Shown: piece after piece, positions 18,682-27,277 of the stretch | How the letters are laid out: each line of letters opens with the position of its first letter | How positions within the stretch are numbered: position 1 is the first letter of the stretch | Notes under the pieces: model-generated | What the model saw: only the letters and a program-made list of their open reading frames with translations | What the model was told of the DNA's origin: nothing | Database searches by the model: none | Assembly: GCF_000369065.1 (NCBI RefSeq) | Contig: NZ_KB849799.1 | Span: 307,522 to 371,521 of the forward strand | DNA from: Acinetobacter haemolyticus CIP 64.3 = MTCC 9819 | GTDB lineage: Bacteria; Pseudomonadota; Gammaproteobacteria; Pseudomonadales; Moraxellaceae | Direction of reading: 5' to 3' | Length of the DNA: 64,000 nt | Program-made: the position numbers and the translations under genes

Positions 18682-19791
18682 ATGGATCAACATAACACTA
18701 TCGACTATCGACTACTGGTCGATAACCTAACAACTGCCATTTTATTGGTCGATAGTCAGCTTAATATTTTTTATTTAAATTCAGCATGTGAAGCATTATT
18801 TGATATTAGTTTGCTACGTGCATCTGGTCAGCCTGTGTTAAATCTATTACATGCGCATGATGATCCATTTAACACCTATGAAGCTTTATTAAATACCTTG
18901 AAAAGCGGACAACATTACACTCGTCGTGAAGCTGTAATAAATGTCAACTTCAAATCCATCCATGTCGATTATACAGTTTCACAACTCAATACAGGTAAAA
19001 ATCAATCTAGTTTACTTTTAATTGAGCTCAACCCGATTGATCGCATGCTGAAAATTTCGAAAGAAGAAAATCTAGTTCAACAGCATCAAGTTGCTCGTCA
19101 ACTCGTTCGAGGAGTCGCACATGAAATCAAGAATCCATTGGCTGGAATCCGTGGTGCAACTCAGCTACTCGCTCGCAGCTTAAATGATGATAGTTATGGT
19201 GAATTTACAGACATTATTATTAGTGAAGTAGATCGGCTGACCAACCTCGCAGATACGATGCTTGGTTCACGCCAACTGCCTAGTTACGAGCATGTCAATG
19301 TGCATGAGCCACTTGAGCGAGTACGCTCATTAATTACCAACCAAACTAAAAAGAAAATCAAGATCACTCGTGATTACGATCTTTCATTACCTGACGTGAT
19401 GGCTGATCGTGACCAACTCATTCAAGTCATGCTCAACATTAGTGTCAATGCAGTACAAGCCATGACTGAAAACAAGGATTTCTTTGTTGATTCTGAACCT
19501 GAACTGATTTTAAGAACTCGGATTCAACGACTTGTCACAATTAATGGCGTGTTAAATCGATCAACGATCCGAATCGACATAGAAGACAATGGACCAGGCG
19601 TACCGGAAAGTATTCTGGAGTCTGTTTTTTATCCACTGGTCACAGGACGTGCTAAAGGTACAGGACTGGGGCTTAGTATTGCTCAAAACATTATGCATCA
19701 ACATAACGGAATGATTGAATGTCAATCCGTTGCTGGAAAAACCGTATTTAGCTTATATCTACCTTGGGAGTCAAACCATGTCACGAAATAA
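18682..19791 (+). CDS. glnL: Nitrogen regulation sensor histidine kinase NtrB (GlnL)
   Basis: A 369-residue cytosolic kinase/phosphatase that phosphorylates NtrC under nitrogen limitation and is controlled by PII. A PAS domain covers about 10-115. The H-box GVAHEIKNPLAGIRGA places the phospho-His near residue 147. The N-box NISVNAVQAM and the G boxes DNGPGVP and GTGLGLSIAQN follow. I chose the ATG at 18682 over an upstream TTG (18640) because AGGA lies upstream and the shorter N-terminus suits NtrB. It overlaps glnG by 14 bases. Confidence 0.93.
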   Translation: MDQHNTIDYRLLVDNLTTAILLVDSQLNIFYLNSACEALFDISLLRASGQPVLNLLHAHDDPFNTYEALLNTLKSGQHYTRREAVINVNFKSIHVDYTVSQLNTGKNQSSLLLIELNPIDRMLKISKEENLVQQHQVARQLVRGVAHEIKNPLAGIRGATQLLARSLNDDSYGEFTDIIISEVDRLTNLADTMLGSRQLPSYEHVNVHEPLERVRSLITNQTKKKIKITRDYDLSLPDVMADRDQLIQVMLNISVNAVQAMTENKDFFVDSEPELILRTRIQRLVTINGVLNRSTIRIDIEDNGPGVPESILESVFYPLVTGRAKGTGLGLSIAQNIMHQHNGMIECQSVAGKTVFSLYLPWESNHVTK

Positions 19792-21277
19792 AATTTGGGT
19801 TATAGATGACGATCGTGCCATGCGTTGGGTACTTGAAAAAACATTCAAAGAAGAAGGTTTTGATGTCACCAACTTTGAAGAAGCACAAACTGCTCTTGAG
19901 CGCTTACATGATGATGCACCTGATGTCATTCTGACCGACATCCGCATGCCTGGAATTGACGGTTTAACATTCTTATCTAAGGTTAAGAACTCACACCCTG
20001 ATTTACCTGTAATTATTATGACAGCACATTCTGATCTTGAATCAGCTGTCTCTAGTTATCAAACAGGTGCTTTTGAGTATTTACCAAAACCTTTTGATAT
20101 TGATGAGGCACTCGCGCTCGTTAATCGTGCAATCTTACATATCAATAAATTACAGCAACAAGAAGCAACCAAAACTGCTTCACCACTGCAATCGACCGAA
20201 ATTATTGGTGAATCACCTGCTATGCAGGAAGTATTTCGTGCCATTGGACGTCTATCACAATCCCATATTACTGTTCTAATCAATGGTGAATCTGGTACAG
20301 GTAAAGAGTTGGTTGCCCATGCACTGCATAAACACTCACCTCGTCGCGCCAAACCTTTTATTGCACTAAACATGGCTGCTATTCCAAAGGACTTGATTGA
20401 AACCGAGTTATTTGGTCATGAAAAAGGCGCATTCACAGGGGCTAACACACAACATCAAGGTCGTTTTGAACAAGCGAATGGTGGCACTTTATTCCTCGAT
20501 GAAATTGGCGATATGCCGTTTGAAACCCAAACACGTTTGCTCCGTGTTCTTGCGGACGGTGAATTCTACCGTGTTGGCGGACACATTCCTGTGAAAGTAG
20601 ATGTACGAATCGTCGCAGCAACACATCAAGACCTCGAAAAACTTGTAAATGAAGGTCGTTTCCGTGAAGACTTATATCACCGCTTAAATGTCATTCGTAT
20701 TCATATTCCTAAACTTGCTCATCGAAGCGAAGACATCCCTATGCTTGCACAGCATTTCTTGGCACGTGCAGGTAAAGAACTCGGCGTGAGTCCTAAAATT
20801 TTACGTACCGAAACTACGGACTATATGCAGCAGTTGCCATGGCCAGGTAACGTTCGCCAACTCGAAAATACTTGTCGTTGGCTTACAGTAATGATCACAG
20901 GTCGTGAAGTTTACCCAGAGGACTTACCTGCTGAACTTAAACAAGTTTCGATCCAAAAATCACCAAATGATGGAGCAGCCTCAACAGTTCCGAGCAACCC
21001 AAATATTGTGGAAAGAATTGCTGTTCATCATTGGGATGAGTTATTGGCACAATGGGCTATCCAAAAACTCAAAAATGGTGAAATGAAAATACTTGATATT
21101 GCAACACCGATGTTCGAGCGCACACTGATCACAGCAGCTTTACAGCAAACCCGTGGTCGAAAACGTCATGCCGCTGAGCTTTTAGGCTGGGGACGCAACA
21201 CCCTAACCCGTAAACTTAAAGAGCTTGGCATGGACTCGACTGAAGATGATGACGATGAAGAAATTCGTTCAGCCTAA
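19778..21277 (+). CDS. glnG: Nitrogen regulation response regulator NtrC (GlnG)
   Basis: A 499-residue sigma-54-dependent activator. The receiver domain (1-120) has the acidic pocket IDDD and the phospho-acceptor at Asp54 (TDIRMPG). The AAA+ domain (about 140-380) carries the Walker A motif GESGTGKE, the sigma-54 contact motif GAFTGA and GGTLFLDEIGD. A Fis-type HTH closes the protein (AELLGWGRNTLTRKLKEL). GGGAG 8 bases before the ATG at 19778 fixes the start. It is coupled to glnL. Sites matching its expected targets occur upstream of glnL and of moaA in this window. Confidence 0.95.
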   Translation: MSRNKIWVIDDDRAMRWVLEKTFKEEGFDVTNFEEAQTALERLHDDAPDVILTDIRMPGIDGLTFLSKVKNSHPDLPVIIMTAHSDLESAVSSYQTGAFEYLPKPFDIDEALALVNRAILHINKLQQQEATKTASPLQSTEIIGESPAMQEVFRAIGRLSQSHITVLINGESGTGKELVAHALHKHSPRRAKPFIALNMAAIPKDLIETELFGHEKGAFTGANTQHQGRFEQANGGTLFLDEIGDMPFETQTRLLRVLADGEFYRVGGHIPVKVDVRIVAATHQDLEKLVNEGRFREDLYHRLNVIRIHIPKLAHRSEDIPMLAQHFLARAGKELGVSPKILRTETTDYMQQLPWPGNVRQLENTCRWLTVMITGREVYPEDLPAELKQVSIQKSPNDGAASTVPSNPNIVERIAVHHWDELLAQWAIQKLKNGEMKILDIATPMFERTLITAALQQTRGRKRHAAELLGWGRNTLTRKLKELGMDSTEDDDDEEIRSA

Positions 21278-21292
21278 GCCTTAGAAGTCATT

Positions 21293-21325
21293 AAAAAAGC
21301 GAGCTCAATATCAGCTCGCTTTTTT
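21293..21325 (+). terminator. Rho-independent terminator of glnLG
   Basis: AAAAAAGCGAGCT (21293-21305) pairs with AGCTCGCTTTTTT (21313-21325) around a 7-base loop, 16 bases after the glnG stop. Confidence 0.9.
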
Positions 21326-21381
21326 CTATTTAACAGCAGAAAACAACTTCCTCTAGAACACCATACAACACATATGGTTTT

Positions 21382-21390
21382 TGCTATAAT
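21382..21390 (+). promoter_or_regulatory. Extended -10 promoter of the TetR-family gene
   Basis: TG-C-TATAAT at 21382-21390 is a textbook extended -10 element. It predicts a start near 21397, which lies after an in-frame ATG at 21374 and so favours the ATG at 21425 as the true translation start. Confidence 0.55.
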
Positions 21391-21424
21391 AATCGCAACC
21401 CCACCATCAATAGTACCGAATACA

Positions 21425-22066
21425 ATGGCAGATATTTGTTACCCAAACTGTGAACAGCCTCAAACCCGTCGCGGACAAGAGCGTCGTCTTGCGCTATTAC
21501 TTTGTGCAACCGATCTATTTCTTGAAAAGGGTTATGATGATGTTTCTTTGGATGACATCGTAAGTCATGCTGGAGGATCAAAAGCCTCTATTTATAAATA
21601 CTTTGGTAATAAAGAAGGTCTTTTTACTGCGATTTGTGATTATCGAAGAGAGGTTTTTTTTAATGGTGTATGTTTACCTTACTCTCCAGATTGTGTCAGT
21701 TTGAATCATTATTTAACTCAAACGCTTCAACGCTTTTACCACCACATTATCAAACCAGAAAATATTGCATTTATGCGCATGTTTACAGAGCAAACCCAGA
21801 AAGATGCGCAACTGGCAAATTATTTCTATGATAAATGTGCGGTGAATGTTCAAAATACAATTGCATGTGCACTACATCAATCCCATCTCAAAAATGAAAT
21901 CATCTGTACACAACCACATTACTCAGCAACAATGTATTTCGGTATTTTACGTGATGTCGAATGGCGCATTTTAATGGGCTTAAAGATCCCAGAAAATGAT
22001 CTAGAAATCTTTGATTATATTCAATATTCAGTAGATTTGTTTTTAAAAGCTCATCAAAAGGTCTAA
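21425..22066 (+). CDS. TetR/AcrR-family transcriptional regulator
   Basis: A 213-residue regulator with an N-terminal Tet[31 protein letters not shown], then [18 protein letters not shown]. The C-terminal ligand domain (about 70-210) is divergent and the ligand is unknown. I chose 21425 rather than the ATG at 21374 because the promoter would overlap the longer version. No ribosome-binding site is obvious. The neighbours glnG and argF give no strong hint of a target. Confidence 0.82.
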   Translation: MADICYPNCEQPQTRRGQERRLALLLCATDLFLEKGYDDVSLDDIVSHAGGSKASIYKYFGNKEGLFTAICDYRREVFFNGVCLPYSPDCVSLNHYLTQTLQRFYHHIIKPENIAFMRMFTEQTQKDAQLANYFYDKCAVNVQNTIACALHQSHLKNEIICTQPHYSATMYFGILRDVEWRILMGLKIPENDLEIFDYIQYSVDLFLKAHQKV

Positions 22067-22071
22067 TTCTT

Positions 22072-22099
22072 TTGCATTTTCGAATACCTGTAGTATAGT
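22072..22099 (+). promoter_or_regulatory. Candidate argF promoter
   Basis: TTGCAT (22072-22077) and TATAGT (22094-22099) are 16 bp apart, giving an untranslated leader of about 70 bases before argF. Confidence 0.5.
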
Positions 22100-22132
22100 A
22101 TTCAATTCTTTTTTATTCACCACCCGTCAAAC

Positions 22133-22167
22133 AACAATTAATTATTGTTTTTACTCAATAATTATTG
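22133..22167 (+). promoter_or_regulatory. Tandem palindromes in the argF leader
   Basis: AACAAT-TAATT-ATTGTT (22133-22149) and the perfect palindrome CAATAATTATTG (22156-22167) have centres about 20.5 bp apart, close to two helical turns. The spacing and the AAT-WWWW-ATT core resemble paired ARG boxes, although the consensus G/C flanks are swapped. The second palindrome ends 4 bases before the argF GGGAG site. Confidence 0.4.
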
Positions 22168-22178
22168 TGGGAGTAGCT

Positions 22179-23099
22179 ATGGCGCTTCGGCATTTTCTAA
22201 CTTTACGTGACCTATCTTCTTTAGAACTGCAACGCATTTTAGATCGCGCACAAGAACTTAAACGCATGCAGCATAGCAATACGTTGTATCAACCATTTGC
22301 TGGTAAAGTTTTGGGAATGATTTTTGAGAAATCGAGCACGCGTACCCGCATTTCTTTTGAGGCAGGTATTTGTCAGTTCGGTGGCAGTGCGATCTTCCTT
22401 TCCCCGCGCGATACACAACTTGGTCGTGGTGAACCCATCGAAGATTCTGCTCGTGTTATCTCAAGCATGCTTGACATCGTCATGATTCGCACATTTGGTC
22501 ATGATATTGTTGAACGCTTTGCATCCTATTCAAAAGTACCTGTGATCAATGGTCTCACTGATGACCATCATCCTTGTCAACTACTTGCCGACCTGCAAAC
22601 GTTTCAAGAGCATCGTGGCAGTATCGAAGGAAAAACTGTCGCTTGGATTGGTGATGGCAACAATATGTGTAACTCATATGTTGAAGCGGCACATATGATG
22701 GGCTTTAAACTCAAAATCGCCTCTCCTGAAGGCTATGAGCCAAAACCAGAATTCCTAGCTGAGTTTGCAGATTGTGTGGAAGTCTTTAACAAAGCAGAAG
22801 ATGCTGCTGTAAATGCCGACCTGATTGTCACCGACGTATGGGCAAGCATGGGACAGGAAGAAGAACAAAAGCTTCGTGAAAAAGCATTTGCAGATTTCCA
22901 AGTCAATGAACAATTGATGGATCTCGCTCATCCTGATTGTTTATTTATGCATTGTTTGCCAGCACATCGTGGTGAAGAGATTTCTGAAAACATGTTAGAT
23001 CACAAAAATGCGGTCGTTTGGGATGAAGCAGAAAACCGCCTACATGCACAGAAAGCATTGATGGAATTTTTACTCAATGAGAATATGAAAAAAGATTAA
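22179..23099 (+). CDS. argF: Ornithine carbamoyltransferase
   Basis: A 306-residue cytosolic enzyme that forms citrulline from ornithine and carbamoyl phosphate in arginine synthesis. The carbamoyl-phosphate loop [13 protein letters not shown] is near residue 50. The HPCQ equivalent is in [14 protein letters not shown], and the ornithine loop [12 protein letters not shown] is near residue 260. GGGAG 5 bases upstream marks the ATG at 22179; an in-frame GTG at 22167 is less likely. Confidence 0.96.
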   Translation: MALRHFLTLRDLSSLELQRILDRAQELKRMQHSNTLYQPFAGKVLGMIFEKSSTRTRISFEAGICQFGGSAIFLSPRDTQLGRGEPIEDSARVISSMLDIVMIRTFGHDIVERFASYSKVPVINGLTDDHHPCQLLADLQTFQEHRGSIEGKTVAWIGDGNNMCNSYVEAAHMMGFKLKIASPEGYEPKPEFLAEFADCVEVFNKAEDAAVNADLIVTDVWASMGQEEEQKLREKAFADFQVNEQLMDLAHPDCLFMHCLPAHRGEEISENMLDHKNAVVWDEAENRLHAQKALMEFLLNENMKKD

Positions 23100-23127
23100 G
23101 CTTGTATTCGCTTACTTTGATCCTATA

Positions 23128-23155
23128 AACAGCATCCTCGTGGTGCTGTTTTTAT
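23128..23155 (+). terminator. Rho-independent terminator of argF
   Basis: AACAGCA (23128-23134) pairs with TGCTGTT (23144-23150), followed by TTTATTT. It lies 28 bases after the argF stop. Confidence 0.8.
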
Positions 23156-23234
23156 TTATACGCTTAAATTGAACACTCCAACAAAAACACTTATAGTAGT
23201 TTATCGACACGATTAAATGCTTGCGATAGCGTAC

Positions 23235-23762
23235 ATGATGACTTCATTAGAACAAACACTCACACAAATTCCTAGTTTTTCCTTAGTGCATGAACACCTC
23301 TTTACTTCAGCCCAACCTTCTACTGAAGAGTTGCAACTAATTAAAGAGTATGGATGCAGCACTGTCATCAATCTCGCAACAAGTAAATCTGAAAATCATT
23401 TAGTTAAACAAGATCAAATTTGTTTAGACCTAGGTCTTAACTATATTCACATTCCTATTGACTGGGATGTACCTTGCTCAGAACAATGCCTACTTGTTTT
23501 AGATTTAATCGATCATCTTGTTCAGAATGAAGTGGTTTGGCTGCATTGTGCCAAGAATATGCGTGTGAGTAGCTTGATGTATCTCTATCGTCAATTTTAT
23601 ATGAATATTGATCTACCGACCGCGCAAGCGCTGTTACATGAAATCTGGGAACCTAATGAAACATGGACGGGTCTCATTCATAGTATTGCCCTAAAACTCC
23701 AAGGTCGTAAAGCAACACAAGAACTCCAACAATCCATGATCAATGCAGATCATTTTGCTTGA
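23235..23762 (+). CDS. Protein tyrosine phosphatase-like protein
   Basis: About 175 residues in the dual-specificity-phosphatase-like fold. The N-terminal half has FTSAQPSTEELQLIKEYG followed by TVINLA, and the P-loop region reads WLHCAKNMRVSS. The cysteine and arginine are four residues apart, not five as in the canonical CX5R loop, so activity is uncertain. Three in-frame ATGs (23217, 23235, 23238) lack a clear ribosome-binding site. The stop overlaps the convergent ispF gene by 13 bases. The substrate is unknown. Confidence 0.7.
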   Translation: MMTSLEQTLTQIPSFSLVHEHLFTSAQPSTEELQLIKEYGCSTVINLATSKSENHLVKQDQICLDLGLNYIHIPIDWDVPCSEQCLLVLDLIDHLVQNEVVWLHCAKNMRVSSLMYLYRQFYMNIDLPTAQALLHEIWEPNETWTGLIHSIALKLQGRKATQELQQSMINADHFA

Positions 23763-24241
23763 TGTGAAAGTAGTACAACTGCACTCGCCAAAATACCTTC
23801 CTGACGGCCAGTAAAACCTAGTTTTTCAGTGGTCGTCGCTTTAATACTAATCTGCGTAATATCCACATCTAATACATCAGCAATACTTTGACGCATTTCT
23901 AAATTATGTGGTGCTAGTTTTGGTCGTTCACATGCAACGGTAATATCTGCGTTATTTAAATGATAACCACGATCTAAGATCAATTGATAAACATGCTTTA
24001 GTAGAATACAACTATCTGCACCTTTATATTCGGGATCTGTGTCTGGAAAATGCTGACCGATATCCCCTAAGGCAAGTGCCCCTAACAAAGCATCACACAA
24101 CGCGTGTAGGATTACATCACCATCAGAATGTGCCTTTAAACCATGTGTATGCGGTATTTTAATGCCTGCCAAAGTAACATACTGCCCGTCGTCAAAAGCA
24201 TGTACATCGATGCCTTGTCCAATTCGAATCTGAGCAACCAT
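23750..24241 (-). CDS. ispF: 2-C-methyl-D-erythritol 2,4-cyclodiphosphate synthase
   Basis: A 163-residue zinc enzyme of the MEP isoprenoid pathway. The motif RIGQGIDVHAFDDG supplies the metal ligands Asp and His. The segment AHSDGDVILHALCDALLGALALGDIGQHFPD is diagnostic. KATTTEKLGFTGR near the C-terminus is also typical. AAGGA 7 bases before the ATG supports the start. Confidence 0.97.
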   Translation of the reverse strand: MVAQIRIGQGIDVHAFDDGQYVTLAGIKIPHTHGLKAHSDGDVILHALCDALLGALALGDIGQHFPDTDPEYKGADSCILLKHVYQLILDRGYHLNNADITVACERPKLAPHNLEMRQSIADVLDVDITQISIKATTTEKLGFTGRQEGILASAVVLLSHQAK

Positions 24242-24339
24242 ATGATTTTCCTTTTAGAATATACTGAACTAATCTTGAATTCAGGCTTTCTATTTCGCTA
24301 TAGTACAGTGAGCAAATTAGACTGAAAGTATAAGTGATT

Positions 24340-24987
24340 ATGCTGTTGAACACTGTAAGAAATCAATTAAAGAAAACGGGCTGTATCATCACATTGAGTT
24401 GTTTATGCTCAACATTTGCGTTTGCTAAAGCAATTGACTGCTCTAATCAGCGTGCCGACTTTCAGAATGTATGTTCTAAGCAATACGAAGAACAACGATT
24501 TAAGCTGAATGATAAATTTTTAACAGCTTATTTAGTAACGGATGCACCTGTGCAACTTTTGCACGCAACCCAAGAAATGTGGTTACGTCAGCTACAACAG
24601 TGCAAATCTAAAACTTGCTACTTACAACAGTTTGATGCTCGCATGGATGACTTGAACTTTTACACATCAATCAACCAAACACTTACACAACATTATCTAA
24701 AATATGAACACGGCGCTCTAGCTAAGCAACCTGTGCACATCCAAATCCACCAACTCGATAAAGACCGTCTCAAAATCGAAGGAACGGCCTATCGCAGCCC
24801 AAACAATCGATTAGAAACGCAAACGATGTCTCTACTGGCGTATAGTACATCTGATCAAAAAAATCAGATTATCGACAACGAGAAAAAATGTGAATATCAG
24901 TTTGACTTTCAACGTGCATTACTCGTGGTCAGATCAGAACAAAAAGGTTGCGAACGCTTTACAGGCATTTATCGTTTGTATGATTAA
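24340..24987 (+). CDS. Secreted protein of unknown function, LprI/DUF1311-like N-terminus
   Basis: A 215-residue protein with an N-terminal signal sequence (positive charges, then a hydrophobic core ending CSTFAFAKA). The mature start DCSNQRADFQNVCSKQYEEQ has the Cys spacing and charged helix of the lysozyme-inhibitor LprI/DUF1311 group, but the similarity is weak. Four further cysteines suggest disulfides in the periplasm. The ATG at 24340 is preferred over a GTG 6 bases upstream. A strong terminator follows. Confidence 0.65.
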   Translation: MLLNTVRNQLKKTGCIITLSCLCSTFAFAKAIDCSNQRADFQNVCSKQYEEQRFKLNDKFLTAYLVTDAPVQLLHATQEMWLRQLQQCKSKTCYLQQFDARMDDLNFYTSINQTLTQHYLKYEHGALAKQPVHIQIHQLDKDRLKIEGTAYRSPNNRLETQTMSLLAYSTSDQKNQIIDNEKKCEYQFDFQRALLVVRSEQKGCERFTGIYRLYD

Positions 24988-24994
24988 ACAAACC

Positions 24995-25024
24995 AAAAGC
25001 CGATGTTTAAACATCGGCTTTTTT
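24995..25024. terminator. Bidirectional rho-independent terminator
   Basis: A perfect 28-bp palindrome (24995-25022), AAAAGCCGATGTTT and its complement, lies between the convergent secreted-protein gene and dadA, with T-runs in both directions. Confidence 0.9.
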
Positions 25025-25029
25025 GAATC

Positions 25030-26274
25030 TTAACTTGGAAATTTTTGCGCAATTTCTTGGCTGATTACCACTGCTGTAGCAGCCGATAACGTCCACCCTA
25101 AATGACCATGTCCAGTATTATAAAATACTCGCGGCTGTTTCCCTTGCTTCACTACAGGTAGCATATTCGGCATCATTGGACGCAAACCAGCCCAAGGCAC
25201 AACATGTTCCGTCGAGATATCGAAGTTTTGATTTACCCAATTGATTAAAGGCTGAATCCGATCTGCACGAATATCACGATTGTATCCATTAAACTCAGCT
25301 GTGCCTGCAACACGGAATCGATCTGCGCCTAATCGCGAGGTGACGATTTTAGCACTCTCATCCAATAAACTTACCCAAGGTGCATTTTTGACACTTTGCT
25401 CATCTTTAAGTTGAACCGTGATCGAATAACCCTTCACAGGATAGACATTGACACTATCGCCTAGCAGATCCGCCAATTGATAACTTCCCACGCCACCACA
25501 CACCAAGACGAGATCAGCTTCAATTTCAGTATGGACATCCGATTCTGGATGCATATTTTCAGAACTGTTTTTACATTGAATAAGGACTTTGTCTTGCAAA
25601 CATTTGACATCCACAACATCCAAACCAAAGCGATATTTAACTCCATATTCTTGTGTTTTTTCTGCCAAACCCACTGAATACTTGTGAATATCGCCCGTTG
25701 CATCTCCAGCTGTGTAATATCCACCATAATAATCACCTGTCAAATTCGGTTCAATTGCCTTCATTTCCTCAGGTGTAATCGCATTCCGCTCTAACTTTCC
25801 CTCAACCAATACATCGTTGACCTTTTTCGCGATCTCAAAATCTTCTTTGGTATGGTACATGTGCAAAATGCCACGTTTTTCCAAATCAAAAGAAATATTC
25901 TCTTTTTCTGCAATTTCAAATAAACGCTGTCTTGCCAATAAAGCTAGGCGTACGGTTTCAATGGTATTGGCTTTATAATCTTTGATATGAGTTAAAAACT
26001 CAATTAACCAACGATATTTGTGCAGACTGAATGATGGATTGAGCAATAATGGTGCATCTTTCTTGCTCATCCATTTGATACCCTTGAGCACCGTTGCCTT
26101 TTGATTCCAAACTTCAGCATTACACGCAGATAATTGCCCACCATTGGCGAAAGAGGTTTCCATTGCTGGAAATAGATGACGATCAATGACAGTGACTTGA
26201 TAACCTAGCTTAATTAGTTCATAAGCAGACGTTACACCTGTAATCCCCGCACCAATGACAACAACATGTGGCAT
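25030..26274 (-). CDS. dadA: D-amino acid dehydrogenase-type FAD oxidoreductase (DadA family)
   Basis: A 414-residue flavoprotein of the DAO superfamily. The dinucleotide motif VVIGAGITGVTSAYEL starts at residue 4, followed by VIDRHLFPAMETSFANGGQ, a DadA hallmark. Near the C-terminus WAGLRPMMPNMLP and YNTGHGHLGWTLS contact FAD and substrate. DadA oxidises D-amino acids to 2-oxo acids at the membrane. AGGAG lies 6 bases before the ATG. No alanine racemase gene adjoins it; instead a tandem glycine riboswitch lies in its leader, suggesting that glycine is a substrate or signal. Confidence 0.85.
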   Translation of the reverse strand: MPHVVVIGAGITGVTSAYELIKLGYQVTVIDRHLFPAMETSFANGGQLSACNAEVWNQKATVLKGIKWMSKKDAPLLLNPSFSLHKYRWLIEFLTHIKDYKANTIETVRLALLARQRLFEIAEKENISFDLEKRGILHMYHTKEDFEIAKKVNDVLVEGKLERNAITPEEMKAIEPNLTGDYYGGYYTAGDATGDIHKYSVGLAEKTQEYGVKYRFGLDVVDVKCLQDKVLIQCKNSSENMHPESDVHTEIEADLVLVCGGVGSYQLADLLGDSVNVYPVKGYSITVQLKDEQSVKNAPWVSLLDESAKIVTSRLGADRFRVAGTAEFNGYNRDIRADRIQPLINWVNQNFDISTEHVVPWAGLRPMMPNMLPVVKQGKQPRVFYNTGHGHLGWTLSAATAVVISQEIAQKFPS

Positions 26275-26314
26275 AGCAAACTCCTAGAAATGTAGAACAT
26301 TCCTTAATGCATAG

Positions 26315-26534
26315 CCCCATCTGTCATGGTACCTGAGAGTTTCGGCAGATGATTACCAATTAATCATTAAGCCTTCCCCTTCGGTGAGTGTATATCGTAG
26401 ATCAGATTTTATAAATTTCTACAAATTGAGCACTGCTCTCCAGATTGTATGTCTATTATTACAGTCCTTCTGCCTGAGAGTTTCCGGGGTCGTTGCTCCT
26501 TCGGCGAGTTCATTGAAGAACTTCTCTCCCGCAA
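26315..26534 (-). promoter_or_regulatory. Tandem glycine riboswitch upstream of dadA
   Basis: Read on the minus strand, aptamer 1 (26534-26461) has GGGAGAG, GCCGAAGGAGCAA and AAACTCTCAGGCAGAAGGACTG. Aptamer 2 (26443-26315) has CTGGAGAG, CACCGAAGGGGAAGGC and GAAACTCTCAGGTACC. These are the conserved elements of the two-aptamer glycine riboswitch. About 40 bases separate aptamer 2 from the dadA ATG, with no hairpin-plus-T-run, so control is more likely at translation (AGGAG at 26285-26281) than by termination. Confidence 0.88.
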
Positions 26535-26642
26535 TAATATTTATATCCCTTCTAAGCAATATATATGCCGTTTGAAAAAAAATCTATAAGAAAATCTTGT
26601 AAAAGTTTGTAGATCAAATAATGACTTCTAAATCAAACACAA

Positions 26643-26667
26643 AAAAGCAGACCAATGGTCTGCTTTT
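26643..26667 (-). terminator. Rho-independent terminator
   Basis: AAAAGCAGACCA (26643-26654) pairs with TGGTCTGCTTTT (26656-26667). It lies just downstream of the minus-strand gene at 26673-27164. Confidence 0.8.
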
Positions 26668-26672
26668 AAAAG

Positions 26673-27164
26673 TTAAAACTTCGCTTGCAAAATTTGTTCA
26701 GAAAATTGTCCTTTCCAAAGCTCACGCAAGGTCGGCAGATAGAATTTTTCGCCAATCATCACCAACTCAGCATCTATCAGCGCATGAATCTCATGCATAA
26801 GAATATAATCTAAAGCAATCATAGATAGCTGCGGCTGTGTTTGAGCAATATTTTTACGTCGAGCTTGTGCTTTTTTTACCAGTTCATTGGCAAAATTCTT
26901 ATCTTTGTAGGTTGTGATTGCACTTAAACGCAACTCAATAATTCCCCAACCTTCTAGTAACTTTTTAAATACCTCAAAATCTTTAGATGTTGCTTCCCAA
27001 GTTACATTTTCTAGATTATTGTCATCAGGCAAGACGGGTAACAATAAATCGGCTGTACTTGGAAAAATTTTCTTTAGATTCAATAAAAACTTAACAGGAT
27101 TTTCATGTGATAGACCAGAATATTGAATATGGGTTTGGGTATCTGTTAAGTAAATATTAAGCAT
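26673..27164 (-). CDS. Conserved-looking protein of unknown function
   Basis: A 163-residue soluble protein that I do not recognise. It has no signal peptide or membrane segment. The N-terminal half is mixed (LNIYLTDTQTHIQYSG) and the C-terminal half is helical and charged (KKAQARRKNIAQTQPQ, then LDYILMHEIHALIDAELV). Coding is supported by isolation in a real gap and by a proper terminator 6 bases after the stop. It lies between dadA's riboswitch and fumC, and neither suggests a function. Confidence 0.6.
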   Translation of the reverse strand: MLNIYLTDTQTHIQYSGLSHENPVKFLLNLKKIFPSTADLLLPVLPDDNNLENVTWEATSKDFEVFKKLLEGWGIIELRLSAITTYKDKNFANELVKKAQARRKNIAQTQPQLSMIALDYILMHEIHALIDAELVMIGEKFYLPTLRELWKGQFSEQILQAKF

Positions 27165-27230
27165 AATAAAACGTTGGTCTAGTCAATCAAACCGATATTG
27201 TACGCAGTTCACTTTATAAAAACCACTGAT

Positions 27231-27259
27231 AAAAATAGCCTTTCCTCATGAGAAAAGCT
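27231..27259 (-). terminator. Rho-independent terminator of fumC
   Basis: On the minus strand AGCTTTTCT pairs (with two G-T wobbles) with the GGAAAGGCT arm across 27259-27237, followed by ATTTTT (27236-27231). It lies 19 bases after the fumC stop. Confidence 0.6.
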
Positions 27260-27277
27260 ACTTTGCACCACAAGATA

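Noticed and set aside
26384..26575. A 63-codon plus-strand frame upstream of dadA
   Set aside because: It lies over the minus-strand glycine riboswitch, whose conserved RNA blocks explain the sequence.
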